A stretch of 64,000 bases of DNA from a virus. The position numbers and the translations under genes were made by a program. How positions within the stretch are numbered: the stretch's first letter is position 1; the number at the start of each line of letters is the position of its first letter. This document shows positions 48,654 to 58,494 of this stretch, one piece after another. The notes beneath the pieces are model-generated. The model did not search any database and had not been told where the DNA came from. It worked only from the letters and a program-made list of their open reading frames with translations. The DNA lies in the IMG/VR virus record IMGVR_UViG_3300042392_001493, positions 1 through 64,000 of that record, one strand, 5' to 3'.

Positions 48654-49360
48654 AGATCTCTTCCGCTAAAGAGTACCCTAAAGAGGGTGTCTCATTAGTC
48701 TACTCAAATGGTGACAACATTATTCTTCAACAAATTTTTTATACAGAAGATTACGGAATTTTTACTCGAATAAACAATCAATGGGAACTGCTATCCGAAG
48801 ACGATGAGAGTTTGGAAAATATGTCTATTATGGACATTCTCCCAGAAGACTACAAAATAGTTACAGAAATGTTTGATAATGCCAGTGCTACTAAAACTCC
48901 TTTAACATATGACAATGTTAAAAAGTATGAAGTAGCTTATTCTATCGAAGGTAGATCGATGACAGCAGCTGTTGAGACATCTGAAGGATGCCCTCCAGCT
49001 ACTCAAGATATTGGCATTAATCTTGATAACCGTAAAAACGCTATTGACACCGCTATGTATGGACCCCTTAATCCTCTAGAACCAAACGATGAGTATTGGG
49101 AAGCAATTGCAGATGAATGGTCTGTCGATAAAGAGACTGCAAAGAAACAACTTTGCGGCAATTGTGCCGTGTTTATTCAGACCCCAAGGATGCTGGATTG
49201 TATTGCTTCTGGGCTTGGAAATGAAGAAGGAAATGATGCTTGGGGCTCAATCGAAGCTGGAGATTTAGGGTATTGTGAAGCATTCGACTTTAAATGCGCT
49301 GCATCCCGCACATGTCGTGCATGGGTCGCTGGTGGACCAGTTACAGAGGAGAGCAAATAA
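48650..49360 (+). CDS. Capsid-region protein with cysteine cluster (236 aa)
   Basis: N-terminal beta domain (residues 1-75), then RSMTAAVE near residue 103, a possible cleavage site, and a C-terminal module with six cysteines (LCGNCAVF, LDCIAS, GYCEAF, KCAASRTC). Cysteine modules of this kind accompany portal and protease genes in cyanophages and actinophages. Probably a minor virion protein. TAATG overlap with the protease gene. Confidence 0.65.
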   Translation: MKISSAKEYPKEGVSLVYSNGDNIILQQIFYTEDYGIFTRINNQWELLSEDDESLENMSIMDILPEDYKIVTEMFDNASATKTPLTYDNVKKYEVAYSIEGRSMTAAVETSEGCPPATQDIGINLDNRKNAIDTAMYGPLNPLEPNDEYWEAIADEWSVDKETAKKQLCGNCAVFIQTPRMLDCIASGLGNEEGNDAWGSIEAGDLGYCEAFDFKCAASRTCRAWVAGGPVTEESK

Positions 49361-52300
49361 TGGATTACGTTGGTCGTAACGGCTCTAGATTTCTCTTCAT
49401 ATCTGAAACTTTTGGTGCTGTAGTAGACGAGTCAAAAAACCTTGTTGTTGCTTTAGACGTTAAAGAGCCTCTTATTGCAGCAGTTAATTGGGATTCAGAA
49501 AATAACCGTCCAAGTGGAGCATCTGTAGAACTTGCAGCAGCAGCTCTTACAAATTTAGATATTAAAGTTTTTTCAAATAATGATCGTATGTATACGATTC
49601 CTGACTCAGTAGTTGCTGAGGCAAAGCGCGGCCTTGAGTGGCGCAAAGAAGAAGATAGAGGAGGAACATCAGTTGGGCTTAATACCGCTCGCACGCTTGC
49701 TCGGGGTGGCCAAATCGGAATTAGAAAAGTCCGACACATTGCCAAATACTTCCCACGTCATGAAGTAGATAAAAAGGGAACTGGCTACAAGCCGGGACAA
49801 AAGAATTACCCATCAAATGGCCGCATCGCTTGGGCTCTTTGGGGTGGGGATGCGGCTAAGTCTTGGGCTACTGCAATTGTAAACCGTGAAAATAAAAAGG
49901 CTAAATCAAATTCAATTACTGCTGGCGGATTAGATCCTATGGATTTTGAAATGCCAAAAAGAATTAATTACGATTCTTTTATTGTTTCAAAGACAATGCC
50001 TGAAGACAATGTTATTGAGTTTTTTGCTCGTATTCGCTTAGACGGATCTGGCATTGATCGCTTATATCGAATTGAACCAGCAGGGCACATTTATGTGTGG
50101 GACGATGGCGACTGGGAAGATATGGGTATGCCAGACGCTGATATGTCTATGTACGACAAAATTCTTGATAACCCTAACGATAAAACACCTTGTGGACACG
50201 TTCCAGTAGATACAGAAACTGCACTTTTTATTGCAGCACTTATCGACAACGAACCATTTATTGCACATAAGGTAGAAAAGCTATACCCAGAAGAAAGCAA
50301 AATTTATCAAGAAGCCTACCCAGATATTGATATGGATTTGTTAGATGATCTAGCTTTTCAAGATGAAATGTCTGATTCATGGGACTCCTTTGATGACAGC
50401 TTAACTGCTGCAGGAGAGACTCCAAGTTCTGGTGAAGGTGATGGTATTTATACTCCAGAAGAACGCTCTCAAAAAGCATCTGCTCAGTTAAGGGATAAAA
50501 CAGGTAAGTTTGCAAAGATGGGTGGCCGTGTAATTATCGGTGGCCGTCCTGAATATCAAGGAAACATTCGTGCTCTTGACGCTAAAACACAAACTGCTCA
50601 AGTAGAACTTGATAACGGAAATTTAATTAGTATTGCTGCAAATATGACGGAACCAGCAGAGTCATACGTTCCTATTCCTACTTCAGTTGCAGAAGGAGAA
50701 TTAGATACATCTGGAATTCTTGGTGAGCCTCGTACTCCTATGGATTCACCTATCCGTATGCCAGGAACTCTTCCTTCACTAAACGCACAAAATTTAAATT
50801 TAATGCTAACTAATTATCCTCAATGGGTTTCAGATCAAAGACTGTCTCCAGATCCACAACCAACTCAAGCACCTGCAAGTTCTAATTTAAGAGCTACTCC
50901 TCAAACTGCAGTTCCTCAACAACCTCAAAACGTAGAAAAAGAAGTTTCTAAAGACAATCCTTTATACAAGTATTACCCAGAAAAGTTTACTAATTGGACT
51001 AAGGAAGTAAATGCATACAACCTTCCTATACTTAAGCCTTGGCTTGAATCTGGACCAGATACTCGTCGTAAATATAATCCTTTTGTAGATCCAGAAAAAA
51101 CAAAAAAAATTACTGAAGAACGAGGAATTAAATCTCCTAAACTTGACTCTAAAGGTCGTCCTCTAAAAGCTTCTGCTGGAGAAGAAAAAGCAATGACTCC
51201 TGAAACTTCAGATGTGCCTATTCTTCATATGGCAATAGTTTCACCAGATGACCCGCAAGCTGTTATGGATTTAGTTGCTCTTGTACCTGCATCTAATAAA
51301 ACAATTGAACCAGCTACCTACACTCGTAAAGATGGTAAATGGATACTTGATTCCCAGATATTAAATGATCTTCGTAGTGCAACACCTCCACCAGTGGTTG
51401 TCTTAGATGACAAAACTCTTGTTGACGTTTTAGAGCAAGTAGACAACAAAGGCGAGTCAATGACTGCTGCTGGAGGACTAGATCGTAACCGCGGTCAAGC
51501 AGAAAAGCTTCGTCGTTATTGGTTATACGGTAAAGGTGCAGCAAAAATTCGTTGGAGAACTCCAGGAGACTGGACCCGTTGCTATCGTCAATTAGCTAAA
51601 TACATGGGACCTCGTGCAAAGGGCTACTGCGCTCTTCGTCATAAAGAAGCAAATGGTTACTGGCCAGGCGATAAAAAGAATCGTGAAATGACATCATTTA
51701 GTGTCGATACTTTGCATAATTATGATGAACTTTTGAGCACTTTTATTATGCGTGCTAGAGCAGCAGATGCTAAAGCTAGAGTTATGACCGCTGGTGGCGA
51801 CATGGATTATGACCAAGGGTCAGAGTTCTATATTCCTCTAGTTATCCCAGAAGAAGTCGAGTCTGGAGATGGCAGAGTTATTGTTAAAGATGCTCTTTCT
51901 ATAAGAGATCTTCCACTGCCTCTTTTATGGCAAATTCAAACAGGAGAAGGCCATAATGGGTCGGTTGTAGTTGGAAAAATTGTTGTAATGGAAAGAGTAG
52001 ATGGCGGAATAGGAAATGCTAAAGGCTACTTTGATAAAGGCGCATATGGACAAGAAGCTGAACGACTAGTTCGTGGTGGCTTTATTCGTGGAGTTTCGGC
52101 AGATCTCGATCAATTTGAGGGTGACGAAGAGGTTCAAGAGGTTAAAGAAACTTCTGACACCAAGGTAGAAAGCGGTAAAATAAAGATCAAGAAAGCACGA
52201 GTCATGGCTGTGACTTTGGTGCCGAAGCCAGCTTTCCAAGAATGCTCAATTCAACTCGCCGATGAGCTCGGCGGAGAAGAGGAAGAAGTGAATATCCCTG

Positions 52301-54132
52301 ACGGCGTATATGTCGAAGGAGTAAACCCTCTCGATGCTTCGGCTCTTGTTGCTTGCGGAATGATCGCAGGTGCAATTCCAGTTAATCCACCAAAAGAGTG
52401 GTTTAACGATCCAAAATTAACAACTGCAACACCACTCACTGTTGATGATGATGGTCGTGTATTCGGTCATATCGCAGCTTGGAATGTTGATCATATCGGC
52501 ATGAGTATGGGAACCAAGCCTCCACGCAGTCGTAGCAAGTATGCATATTTTCACACAGGTGTAGTTCGTACAGATGATGGTACAGATGTACCAGTAGGGC
52601 AATTAACTCTTGCGGGGGGACACGCATCACTAGAAGCATCAGCCTCTGAAGCAGTTCGTCACTACGACGACACAGCGTCTGCAATTGCAGATGTACATGC
52701 TGGAGAAGATGCCTATGGTATTTGGGTAGCTGGATCAGTTCGTCCAGGATCTACACCAGAACAAATTCGTGCACTTCGTGCATCAGCACCATCTGGTGAC
52801 TGGCGCCCAATTAAAAATTCTTTAGAACTAGTTGCTGTATGTCAGGTAAATGTTCCAGGATTCCCAATTGCTCGTGCTCGTGTTGCATCAGGATCTGTTA
52901 TGGCTCTTGTTGCTGCTGGAGCAAGTGTTCTTGCACAACTAAAAAGCGATCCACTTTTAGAAATGAAGGGTCGTCTTGAAGCTTTAGAGCGTCCACAAAA
53001 AGAAGCTTTAGTTGCTTCAGCAAATGATGCTCGTTCTCGTATTCAAGCTTTTCAAAATGCACAATTATCAGAGCAAAAAGCTTTAATTGCTGCAAAAGTT
53101 TCAAAAATAAAAGTAGACTCGGATCTCGATTATGACTATATGACCGAGATGTTCGATGATGACCCAGAAAATGAAATGGGAGTTATCTCTCGTAAGACTC
53201 GTATGCGTCTTGCTGAAGAAGGAAAAGCACTTCCAGATGGATCCTTTCCTATCCGCAATCCTCAGGATTTAAAAAATGCTATCCGTGCTTATGGTCGCTC
53301 AAGGCCAGGAAGCCGTGGCAAGGTAAAACGTCATATCATGAAACGTGCTATTGGTCTTAATAGAGAAGAAATCATTCCAGAAAGTTGGAAAGGTGCAGCC
53401 TCTAATTTAGATGAAATTGTCGAGACTATGAAAACTCGAGCAACTTTTGCAGCAGCTTCTATGAATTCAGAAGCAGTTTTTTCAACACAAGAATTTGCTG
53501 AAGATCCTATAGAAGAAGAGATTGCTGACCTTACAGATGAAGAAATTGAAGCATTAAAAACTGAAGCAAAAGCTCGTAAAGATCAAGAAAATGATGGTAT
53601 CTCTCGTGATGAAGATGGCCGTGCTAAATACACCCCTGAAACTCAACCTCGTGATGCCTCAGGCAAGTTCCGTCAGGTATTAGCCCGTATCAAGCAGGAT
53701 CTTGGAACATCTGGTTTAGACCGTGTCCTAGATAAAATTGCAGAAGCTGAAAACTTTGATAGCACTGGCGATTACGCTGGAGCAGCTAAAGCAGCAGGAG
53801 ATTTACTCGGAATTATTGACCGATTGGACTCTGGAGCACTAAATGCTGAAGCTTTAGAGAACGTTCGAATTAGCGCTGGAGAGCTTGGAAAGGTTATTGC
53901 TAACCTACCTTTTGCCTTCGGTGAAGATGCAGAAAAGATTCGCTTCTCAGACGTTCCTCCAGCTCTTAGAGACCTCATGAAAGACATGATTACTCGTGTA
54001 GAGGACAAGATTGGTCAAGAAGATGCTGACGAAGCAACAGAGGGTTTGAAGAAGTTTATTTCAGGTAGCGATCTCTATAATCAATCAGAAATATCTTCCC
54101 AGATGGCAAAGCTTCTTCGCTTACTTACCTAA
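49360..54132 (+). CDS. Giant prohead maturation protease fusion (1590 aa)
   Basis: ATG 49360 overlaps the preceding stop. In order: a KGTGYKPGQKNYPSNGRIAWALWGGDA-type domain (about 125-180), ITAGG (186), LTAAG (347), RDKTGKFAKM (about 382), a Pro-rich linker, MTAAGG (700), a GDWTRCYRQL..GYCALRHKE domain (735-775), and MTAGG (809). The S78-like prohead protease follows, about 818-968, with His in GEGHNGS and Ser in RGVSAD. Then comes a beta domain with DDGRVFGHIAAWN (about 1030), and a helical C-terminus with RDASGKF. HK97-type proteases are usually 200-250 residues, so this is a large fusion. Confidence 0.8.
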   Translation: MDYVGRNGSRFLFISETFGAVVDESKNLVVALDVKEPLIAAVNWDSENNRPSGASVELAAAALTNLDIKVFSNNDRMYTIPDSVVAEAKRGLEWRKEEDRGGTSVGLNTARTLARGGQIGIRKVRHIAKYFPRHEVDKKGTGYKPGQKNYPSNGRIAWALWGGDAAKSWATAIVNRENKKAKSNSITAGGLDPMDFEMPKRINYDSFIVSKTMPEDNVIEFFARIRLDGSGIDRLYRIEPAGHIYVWDDGDWEDMGMPDADMSMYDKILDNPNDKTPCGHVPVDTETALFIAALIDNEPFIAHKVEKLYPEESKIYQEAYPDIDMDLLDDLAFQDEMSDSWDSFDDSLTAAGETPSSGEGDGIYTPEERSQKASAQLRDKTGKFAKMGGRVIIGGRPEYQGNIRALDAKTQTAQVELDNGNLISIAANMTEPAESYVPIPTSVAEGELDTSGILGEPRTPMDSPIRMPGTLPSLNAQNLNLMLTNYPQWVSDQRLSPDPQPTQAPASSNLRATPQTAVPQQPQNVEKEVSKDNPLYKYYPEKFTNWTKEVNAYNLPILKPWLESGPDTRRKYNPFVDPEKTKKITEERGIKSPKLDSKGRPLKASAGEEKAMTPETSDVPILHMAIVSPDDPQAVMDLVALVPASNKTIEPATYTRKDGKWILDSQILNDLRSATPPPVVVLDDKTLVDVLEQVDNKGESMTAAGGLDRNRGQAEKLRRYWLYGKGAAKIRWRTPGDWTRCYRQLAKYMGPRAKGYCALRHKEANGYWPGDKKNREMTSFSVDTLHNYDELLSTFIMRARAADAKARVMTAGGDMDYDQGSEFYIPLVIPEEVESGDGRVIVKDALSIRDLPLPLLWQIQTGEGHNGSVVVGKIVVMERVDGGIGNAKGYFDKGAYGQEAERLVRGGFIRGVSADLDQFEGDEEVQEVKETSDTKVESGKIKIKKARVMAVTLVPKPAFQECSIQLADELGGEEEEVNIPDGVYVEGVNPLDASALVACGMIAGAIPVNPPKEWFNDPKLTTATPLTVDDDGRVFGHIAAWNVDHIGMSMGTKPPRSRSKYAYFHTGVVRTDDGTDVPVGQLTLAGGHASLEASASEAVRHYDDTASAIADVHAGEDAYGIWVAGSVRPGSTPEQIRALRASAPSGDWRPIKNSLELVAVCQVNVPGFPIARARVASGSVMALVAAGASVLAQLKSDPLLEMKGRLEALERPQKEALVASANDARSRIQAFQNAQLSEQKALIAAKVSKIKVDSDLDYDYMTEMFDDDPENEMGVISRKTRMRLAEEGKALPDGSFPIRNPQDLKNAIRAYGRSRPGSRGKVKRHIMKRAIGLNREEIIPESWKGAASNLDEIVETMKTRATFAAASMNSEAVFSTQEFAEDPIEEEIADLTDEEIEALKTEAKARKDQENDGISRDEDGRAKYTPETQPRDASGKFRQVLARIKQDLGTSGLDRVLDKIAEAENFDSTGDYAGAAKAAGDLLGIIDRLDSGALNAEALENVRISAGELGKVIANLPFAFGEDAEKIRFSDVPPALRDLMKDMITRVEDKIGQEDADEATEGLKKFISGSDLYNQSEISSQMAKLLRLLT

Positions 54133-54300
54133 GTAGAAGATAATCGTACAAATAACCATATAAAAAATAATGTACTATATAAATCAGGTGGAGTGCCTCC
54201 ACGCATCTAATGCGTCTGTGAGTCCCTCGGCCTCGACTGATAAGCGAGACGAGAAGCCTTAACACCTTCTTGTCGTAACTGGCCCGGAAAAGGAACAGTA
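54133..54300 (+). promoter_or_regulatory. Structured leader of the capsid gene
   Basis: A possible -10 TACTATATAA near 54173 is followed by hairpins GTGGAG-TGC-CTCCAC and CGCAT-CTA-ATGCG, and CTCG..CGAG pairings, then the purine-rich GGCCCGGAAAAGGAA before ATG 54301. A dedicated promoter and stable 5' end would suit the most abundant virion protein. Confidence 0.5.
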
Positions 54301-56385
54301 ATGGACCAAATTAAAGAATCATTTGATTCACTAGCTGAACTCACTGACGATCAAGTTACTGAGTTACAGAACAAGATAATCAAAGAATTTGAGTCTGTAG
54401 AAAAAGATGACCTTACTCCGCAATCAGTTGACGCAATGTCGTCATTAGCCGACATGCTTGGCACCGTTCAAGGTGAATTCAAGCGACGCGAGGCCGCGGT
54501 TCAAGAGCTCGCACAGCGGGCAGCAGAAGCAGCCTCTCGTGTGTACGGCGAAGACAAAGAAAAGGATATGGAATCCGATTCCTCAGAGGAAAAGAAAGAA
54601 GAGATGACTTCTGAATCTGAAGCTGCAATGGCTGAAGATAAAAAAGAAGAAGACATGCCTTCTGAAGAAGTTCCTGCAGCCGAAGCTCCTATGGCAGAAG
54701 AAATGCCAATGGAAGAAGAAGCACCAACTCCAGTGATGGATGAGGAAAAGAAAAAGGAAGAGGAAAAAATGTCCGAAGCGTCAATCGATGCAGATAAGAC
54801 CGTCGAACTTTCGACAGAATCAAACGAAGTTGTTACCGAAGCAGCTGCCGCTGTAGAGGCAACCGCTGTTGTTGCAGATGGTGCAGAAGATGCTCCAGCC
54901 GCAGAAGCAGCACCTGTTGAAGCAGCAGAAGCTGTTGAAGCAGTTGTAACAGAAGCAGAAGTAGTTGTTGAAGATGCAGCAGTTGTTGCAGATTCAGAAG
55001 CTGCAGTTGCAGAAGTTACAGAAGATGCAGAAGCATCAATCCAAACACAAACAGAACCTACAGAGGTTCAAGAAAAGATGGAGGCACCTGTGACCGCCGC
55101 TGCTGATAATGCAGATAACCTCAATATCGAGGTCCCGGCTGACCGTCGCCCTGTTGCACAGGCATCTGTAGCTCCCGTGGCAATCACTGCGGGTGCTGAC
55201 ATTCCTGGCTACACAGCTGGCAGCCCAATGAACAACATGATCGATGTTGCTTCAGCGTTCGAAAAGCGTATCCACGCTCTACGTCGCGTAAATGGTGGAG
55301 ATGGAGAGCAACACATCGTTGCATCTATCGCTACTCAATACCCAGAAGCTCGCACTCTGACAACAGATGCTGAGTCAAACTGGGCAAAGGTTCAGGCCGT
55401 AACTGGTCCTGAAGCACTTGTTGCATCTGGTGGACATTCAACACCATTCGAAGTTAAGTACGACATCTTTGGTCTTGGTACCACTGCTCGTCCACTTCGT
55501 GATGCACTTCCAAAATTCCAGGCTGACCGTGGCGGTATCCGCTTCGTAACTCCACCAGTACTTAGCTCATACGCTAACGCTGTTGGAATCTGGACCGCAG
55601 CAAACGACTCAGCAGAAACACCAAACCCAGCTGCAAAGCTTAGTTTGACTGTAACTGCTGCTGGTGAAAACACTGTTGCTACTGATGCTGTAACACTACA
55701 GCTACAATTCGGTAACTTGATGACTCGTGCATATCCTGAATTGATCGCTCGCCACAATGAGCTTGGTCTTATTCAGCACGCTCGTGAAGCAGAAGGACAA
55801 ATCCTTACTCGCTTGACAGCACTGTCAACAGCTGTTACATCAACATCACTAATCGGTGTAGCTCGTGACTTCCTAGTACAACTAGGTCGCGCAGCAGCTA
55901 ACTACCGTGGTCGCCATCGCCTAGAGGCAGATGCTCCACTTCGCGTCATTGCTCCATATTGGATCAAGGATGCAATGGTTGCAGATCTTGCTATCGCAGC
56001 TCCTGGTGACAACACCCTTAATGCAGCCGCAGAGATCGATGGTTACATCGCATCTCGCAACATCAACATCACCTACCACATCGATGATTTCACCGATGCA
56101 CAAGGTGCTGCTGCAATGAACGAGTTCGCAGACACATTCGTCTGGTACATGTTCGCAGAAGGAACATTCTTGTTCCTAGATGGCGGTACATTGGATCTCG
56201 GAGTTATCCGTGATTCTACCCTTGTTGGAACCAACGACTACAAGATGTTCGTTGAAACCTTCGAAGGTGTAGCAAAGGTTGGCGTTGAGTCACTCAAGGT
56301 CACATCAACCATCTCAGTGAACGGTGTAGCAGCAGCTCTCCGTGACACAACAGGTGGCGCAACCGCTGCGGCAATCGAATACTAA
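54301..56385 (+). CDS. HK97-fold major capsid protein with long acidic scaffold domain
   Basis: 694 residues. Residues 1-85 are helical; 85-260 are extremely rich in Glu, Ala, Met and Val; ITAGADIPG lies at about 294. After it, a mature part of about 400 residues has the capsid-like features FEVKYDIFGLGTTARPLRDALP, RGGIRFVTPPVLS, YPELIARHNELG and FVWYMFAEGTFLFLDGG. The first 290 residues probably act as an internal scaffold that the protease removes. AAAGGAACAG precedes the start. Confidence 0.85.
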   Translation: MDQIKESFDSLAELTDDQVTELQNKIIKEFESVEKDDLTPQSVDAMSSLADMLGTVQGEFKRREAAVQELAQRAAEAASRVYGEDKEKDMESDSSEEKKEEMTSESEAAMAEDKKEEDMPSEEVPAAEAPMAEEMPMEEEAPTPVMDEEKKKEEEKMSEASIDADKTVELSTESNEVVTEAAAAVEATAVVADGAEDAPAAEAAPVEAAEAVEAVVTEAEVVVEDAAVVADSEAAVAEVTEDAEASIQTQTEPTEVQEKMEAPVTAAADNADNLNIEVPADRRPVAQASVAPVAITAGADIPGYTAGSPMNNMIDVASAFEKRIHALRRVNGGDGEQHIVASIATQYPEARTLTTDAESNWAKVQAVTGPEALVASGGHSTPFEVKYDIFGLGTTARPLRDALPKFQADRGGIRFVTPPVLSSYANAVGIWTAANDSAETPNPAAKLSLTVTAAGENTVATDAVTLQLQFGNLMTRAYPELIARHNELGLIQHAREAEGQILTRLTALSTAVTSTSLIGVARDFLVQLGRAAANYRGRHRLEADAPLRVIAPYWIKDAMVADLAIAAPGDNTLNAAAEIDGYIASRNINITYHIDDFTDAQGAAAMNEFADTFVWYMFAEGTFLFLDGGTLDLGVIRDSTLVGTNDYKMFVETFEGVAKVGVESLKVTSTISVNGVAAALRDTTGGATAAAIEY

Positions 56386-56456
56386 AATTCGGTAGCCTAA
56401 AGTAATTAAGTCAAAACCCGAGCAGACACTTAGAAAGAAACAGGAGAAAACTAGAA

Positions 56457-57335
56457 ATGGCGTTTAGAGGAATCTATCCAGCACCAGATTTGGTTCAGGC
56501 ACCTTGCGGACTTCTAAGTGTCGCTCGGGTTATGACTCATACCACCGCAAATTACGATGAGCGTTGGGTTCGTGGCTTTAGCTACGAGTTTGATTCACAA
56601 CCAGAAGTAGAAATATTTACAGTAAATGACGCAGCTGCTAGTGCAGTTGTAGGAACATCAACTCTTCCACAATTCAAAGAGTACGAACCTTTCTTTATTC
56701 AAGTAACAGATACTCGTTCATATTTTGGTATTAATGGTGAAGATCGTTTTGCAATCGCTAGAAAGCAGTTAGAAGCAGCAACACAAAAAGCAGTAGAGCT
56801 TGAGTTTTGGGAAGGCAAAGCTTCAATTGCTGAAACAAATGGGAATGATTTTTTAAGGGAAACAGGAGTAGCAACCGTAGTAAATAGCGGTGCTCTAGCT
56901 CCAGCAACAGCACTTATGCTGTTGGAACAAGCAATTTCTTCATCGCCAGCAGGAACAAACGGAGTCATTCACATGACCCGCGATGTTGCTTCGATCCTAG
57001 GATCTCGCATCATCTACCTACCAGCAGATGGAGGAAAAACAGGTAAAGCAATGACTCGCTTAGGAACAGATGTTGTCATTGGATCTGGTTACACAGGTGC
57101 TGGGCGTTTAGAAGATGCCAACACCACTGCTTCTGCTTCAAATAAGTGGATGTTTGCAACTGGCCCTGTTGATATACACCTAAGTAAAGTTGAAATTGTA
57201 AATGAGAACCTAGGTCAAGGTGCAACTGTAAGTACGAATACAAATGACTTAACAGTCAGAGCGGTTCGTTCAGCTGCGGTATACTTTGATCCAAGTATCT
57301 TTTACACAATTCGTCTAGCACTACCCACAACCTAG
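56457..57335 (+). CDS. Virion structural protein, capsid-associated (292 aa)
   Basis: MAFRGIYPAPDLVQAPCGLLS, then a mixed alpha/beta protein with QAISSSPAGTNGVIHMTRDVA, VIGSGYTGAG and KWMFATGPVDIHLSKV. This type follows the capsid gene in several actinophages and may be a minor or second capsid protein. Strong GAAACAGGAGAAAA ribosome binding site suggests high expression. Confidence 0.65.
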   Translation: MAFRGIYPAPDLVQAPCGLLSVARVMTHTTANYDERWVRGFSYEFDSQPEVEIFTVNDAAASAVVGTSTLPQFKEYEPFFIQVTDTRSYFGINGEDRFAIARKQLEAATQKAVELEFWEGKASIAETNGNDFLRETGVATVVNSGALAPATALMLLEQAISSSPAGTNGVIHMTRDVASILGSRIIYLPADGGKTGKAMTRLGTDVVIGSGYTGAGRLEDANTTASASNKWMFATGPVDIHLSKVEIVNENLGQGATVSTNTNDLTVRAVRSAAVYFDPSIFYTIRLALPTT

Positions 57336-57363
57336 TAAGAAATAAACAAAGGAGAACACTGGA

Positions 57364-58410
57364 ATGGCCACTCAGGACTATGCGGCTAGCGTCCAAGGTG
57401 TGGCGATCCGAGTCACAAGACTGGACGCCGCTGGCAATTTGCTCAATGGAGCAGGAGACAGCTACACAACCTCGGCGTTCCTCCGCACATCTTTCACCCC
57501 TGAATATGAAGAGGGTGACGAAATCGTTGAGAAGTCAGCAGACGGCACTGTATGCGTGTCATACAAAGCCCCTGACACACTTAAGCGAATTACAATGGAA
57601 CTCGCAATTTGCGAACCAGATACAGAACTTTCACAACTAATCTCTGGCGGTTTGTTGCTTCGTAAGAACTTCGGTTCTTTTGCATCACCACAGAATAAGT
57701 CAGTCGGTTGGGCCGCACCTTCCGTTGGCGATGACCCTTCAGGCAACGGTGTTGCTCTTGAATGCTGGTCTTTTGCTGTCGCAGATGGCCGCCGTGCTTC
57801 AACTAACCCATACTTCCACTGGGTATTCCCATACGCAAAGCTTCGCCAAAGCGGAGACCGCGTAATTGAAAATGGAATGCTTGCCACAACCTTTGAAGGT
57901 TATGGACTTGGAAATGTTAACTTTGGTTCAGGTCTAGATGGCCGTTGGGAGTATCCAGTAGCTACTGAGCGTTCATACTCATATGCTCGTACTTCATACT
58001 CACCTACAGGTCTAAAAGGCTTCTACCGCTGGTTTAATAACTCAACAAAGACAGTTTCAAACAAAGCTTTAACATCAAACATTGCAACGCTTACAACAGG
58101 TGCTGCACATGGGTTTGAAGTTGGTCAGAGCGTGACTGTAAGCGGCGTTGATTCAACATTTAACGGTACTTACACAATCACAGCAGTTCCAACCACAACA
58201 ACCTTCCGCTATGCAAAGACTGCATCAGATGTTGCATCTACAGCAGTTAGCCCAGTTGGTTCAGTACTTCGTAACCGTGGATACCTTGCAGTGACAGATT
58301 TTGACTCACAAGGCTCAACATCTTCATTCAACGTTCCAGGTAGCGAAGAATACAACGCGGATCTACCAGTTGACTTCATTATTGCGTCAACCGAGGATCC
58401 AACCGCTTAA
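57364..58410 (+). CDS. Major tail tube protein with Ig-like insert
   Basis: 348 residues. The first 215 have features of tail tube proteins (beta-rich, FTPEYEEGDEIVEKSADGT, HWVFPYAKLRQSGDRVIENG, TFEGYGLGN). Residues 235-300 (NIATLTTGAAHGFEVGQSVTVSG, broken here, then FNGTYTITAVPTTTTF) are an Ig-like module common on phage tails. The gene lies before the connector genes rather than after them, which is unusual. SD AAGGAGAAC. Confidence 0.7.
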   Translation: MATQDYAASVQGVAIRVTRLDAAGNLLNGAGDSYTTSAFLRTSFTPEYEEGDEIVEKSADGTVCVSYKAPDTLKRITMELAICEPDTELSQLISGGLLLRKNFGSFASPQNKSVGWAAPSVGDDPSGNGVALECWSFAVADGRRASTNPYFHWVFPYAKLRQSGDRVIENGMLATTFEGYGLGNVNFGSGLDGRWEYPVATERSYSYARTSYSPTGLKGFYRWFNNSTKTVSNKALTSNIATLTTGAAHGFEVGQSVTVSGVDSTFNGTYTITAVPTTTTFRYAKTASDVASTAVSPVGSVLRNRGYLAVTDFDSQGSTSSFNVPGSEEYNADLPVDFIIASTEDPTA

Positions 58411-58420
58411 TTCATTAGGA

Positions 58421-58470
58421 AAGGCGGGCATCGAGCCGATGGTTTTTAAACTACGGTTTGTGCCCGCCTT
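58421..58470 (+). terminator. Intergenic hairpin after the tail tube gene
   Basis: AAGGCGGGCA and TGCCCGCCTT pair perfectly across a 30-base loop, followed by CTTACTT. It may end or trim the highly expressed capsid-tail transcript while allowing read-through to the connectors. Confidence 0.65.
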
Positions 58471-58494
58471 CTTACTTAGAGACGAGGTGAGAGT

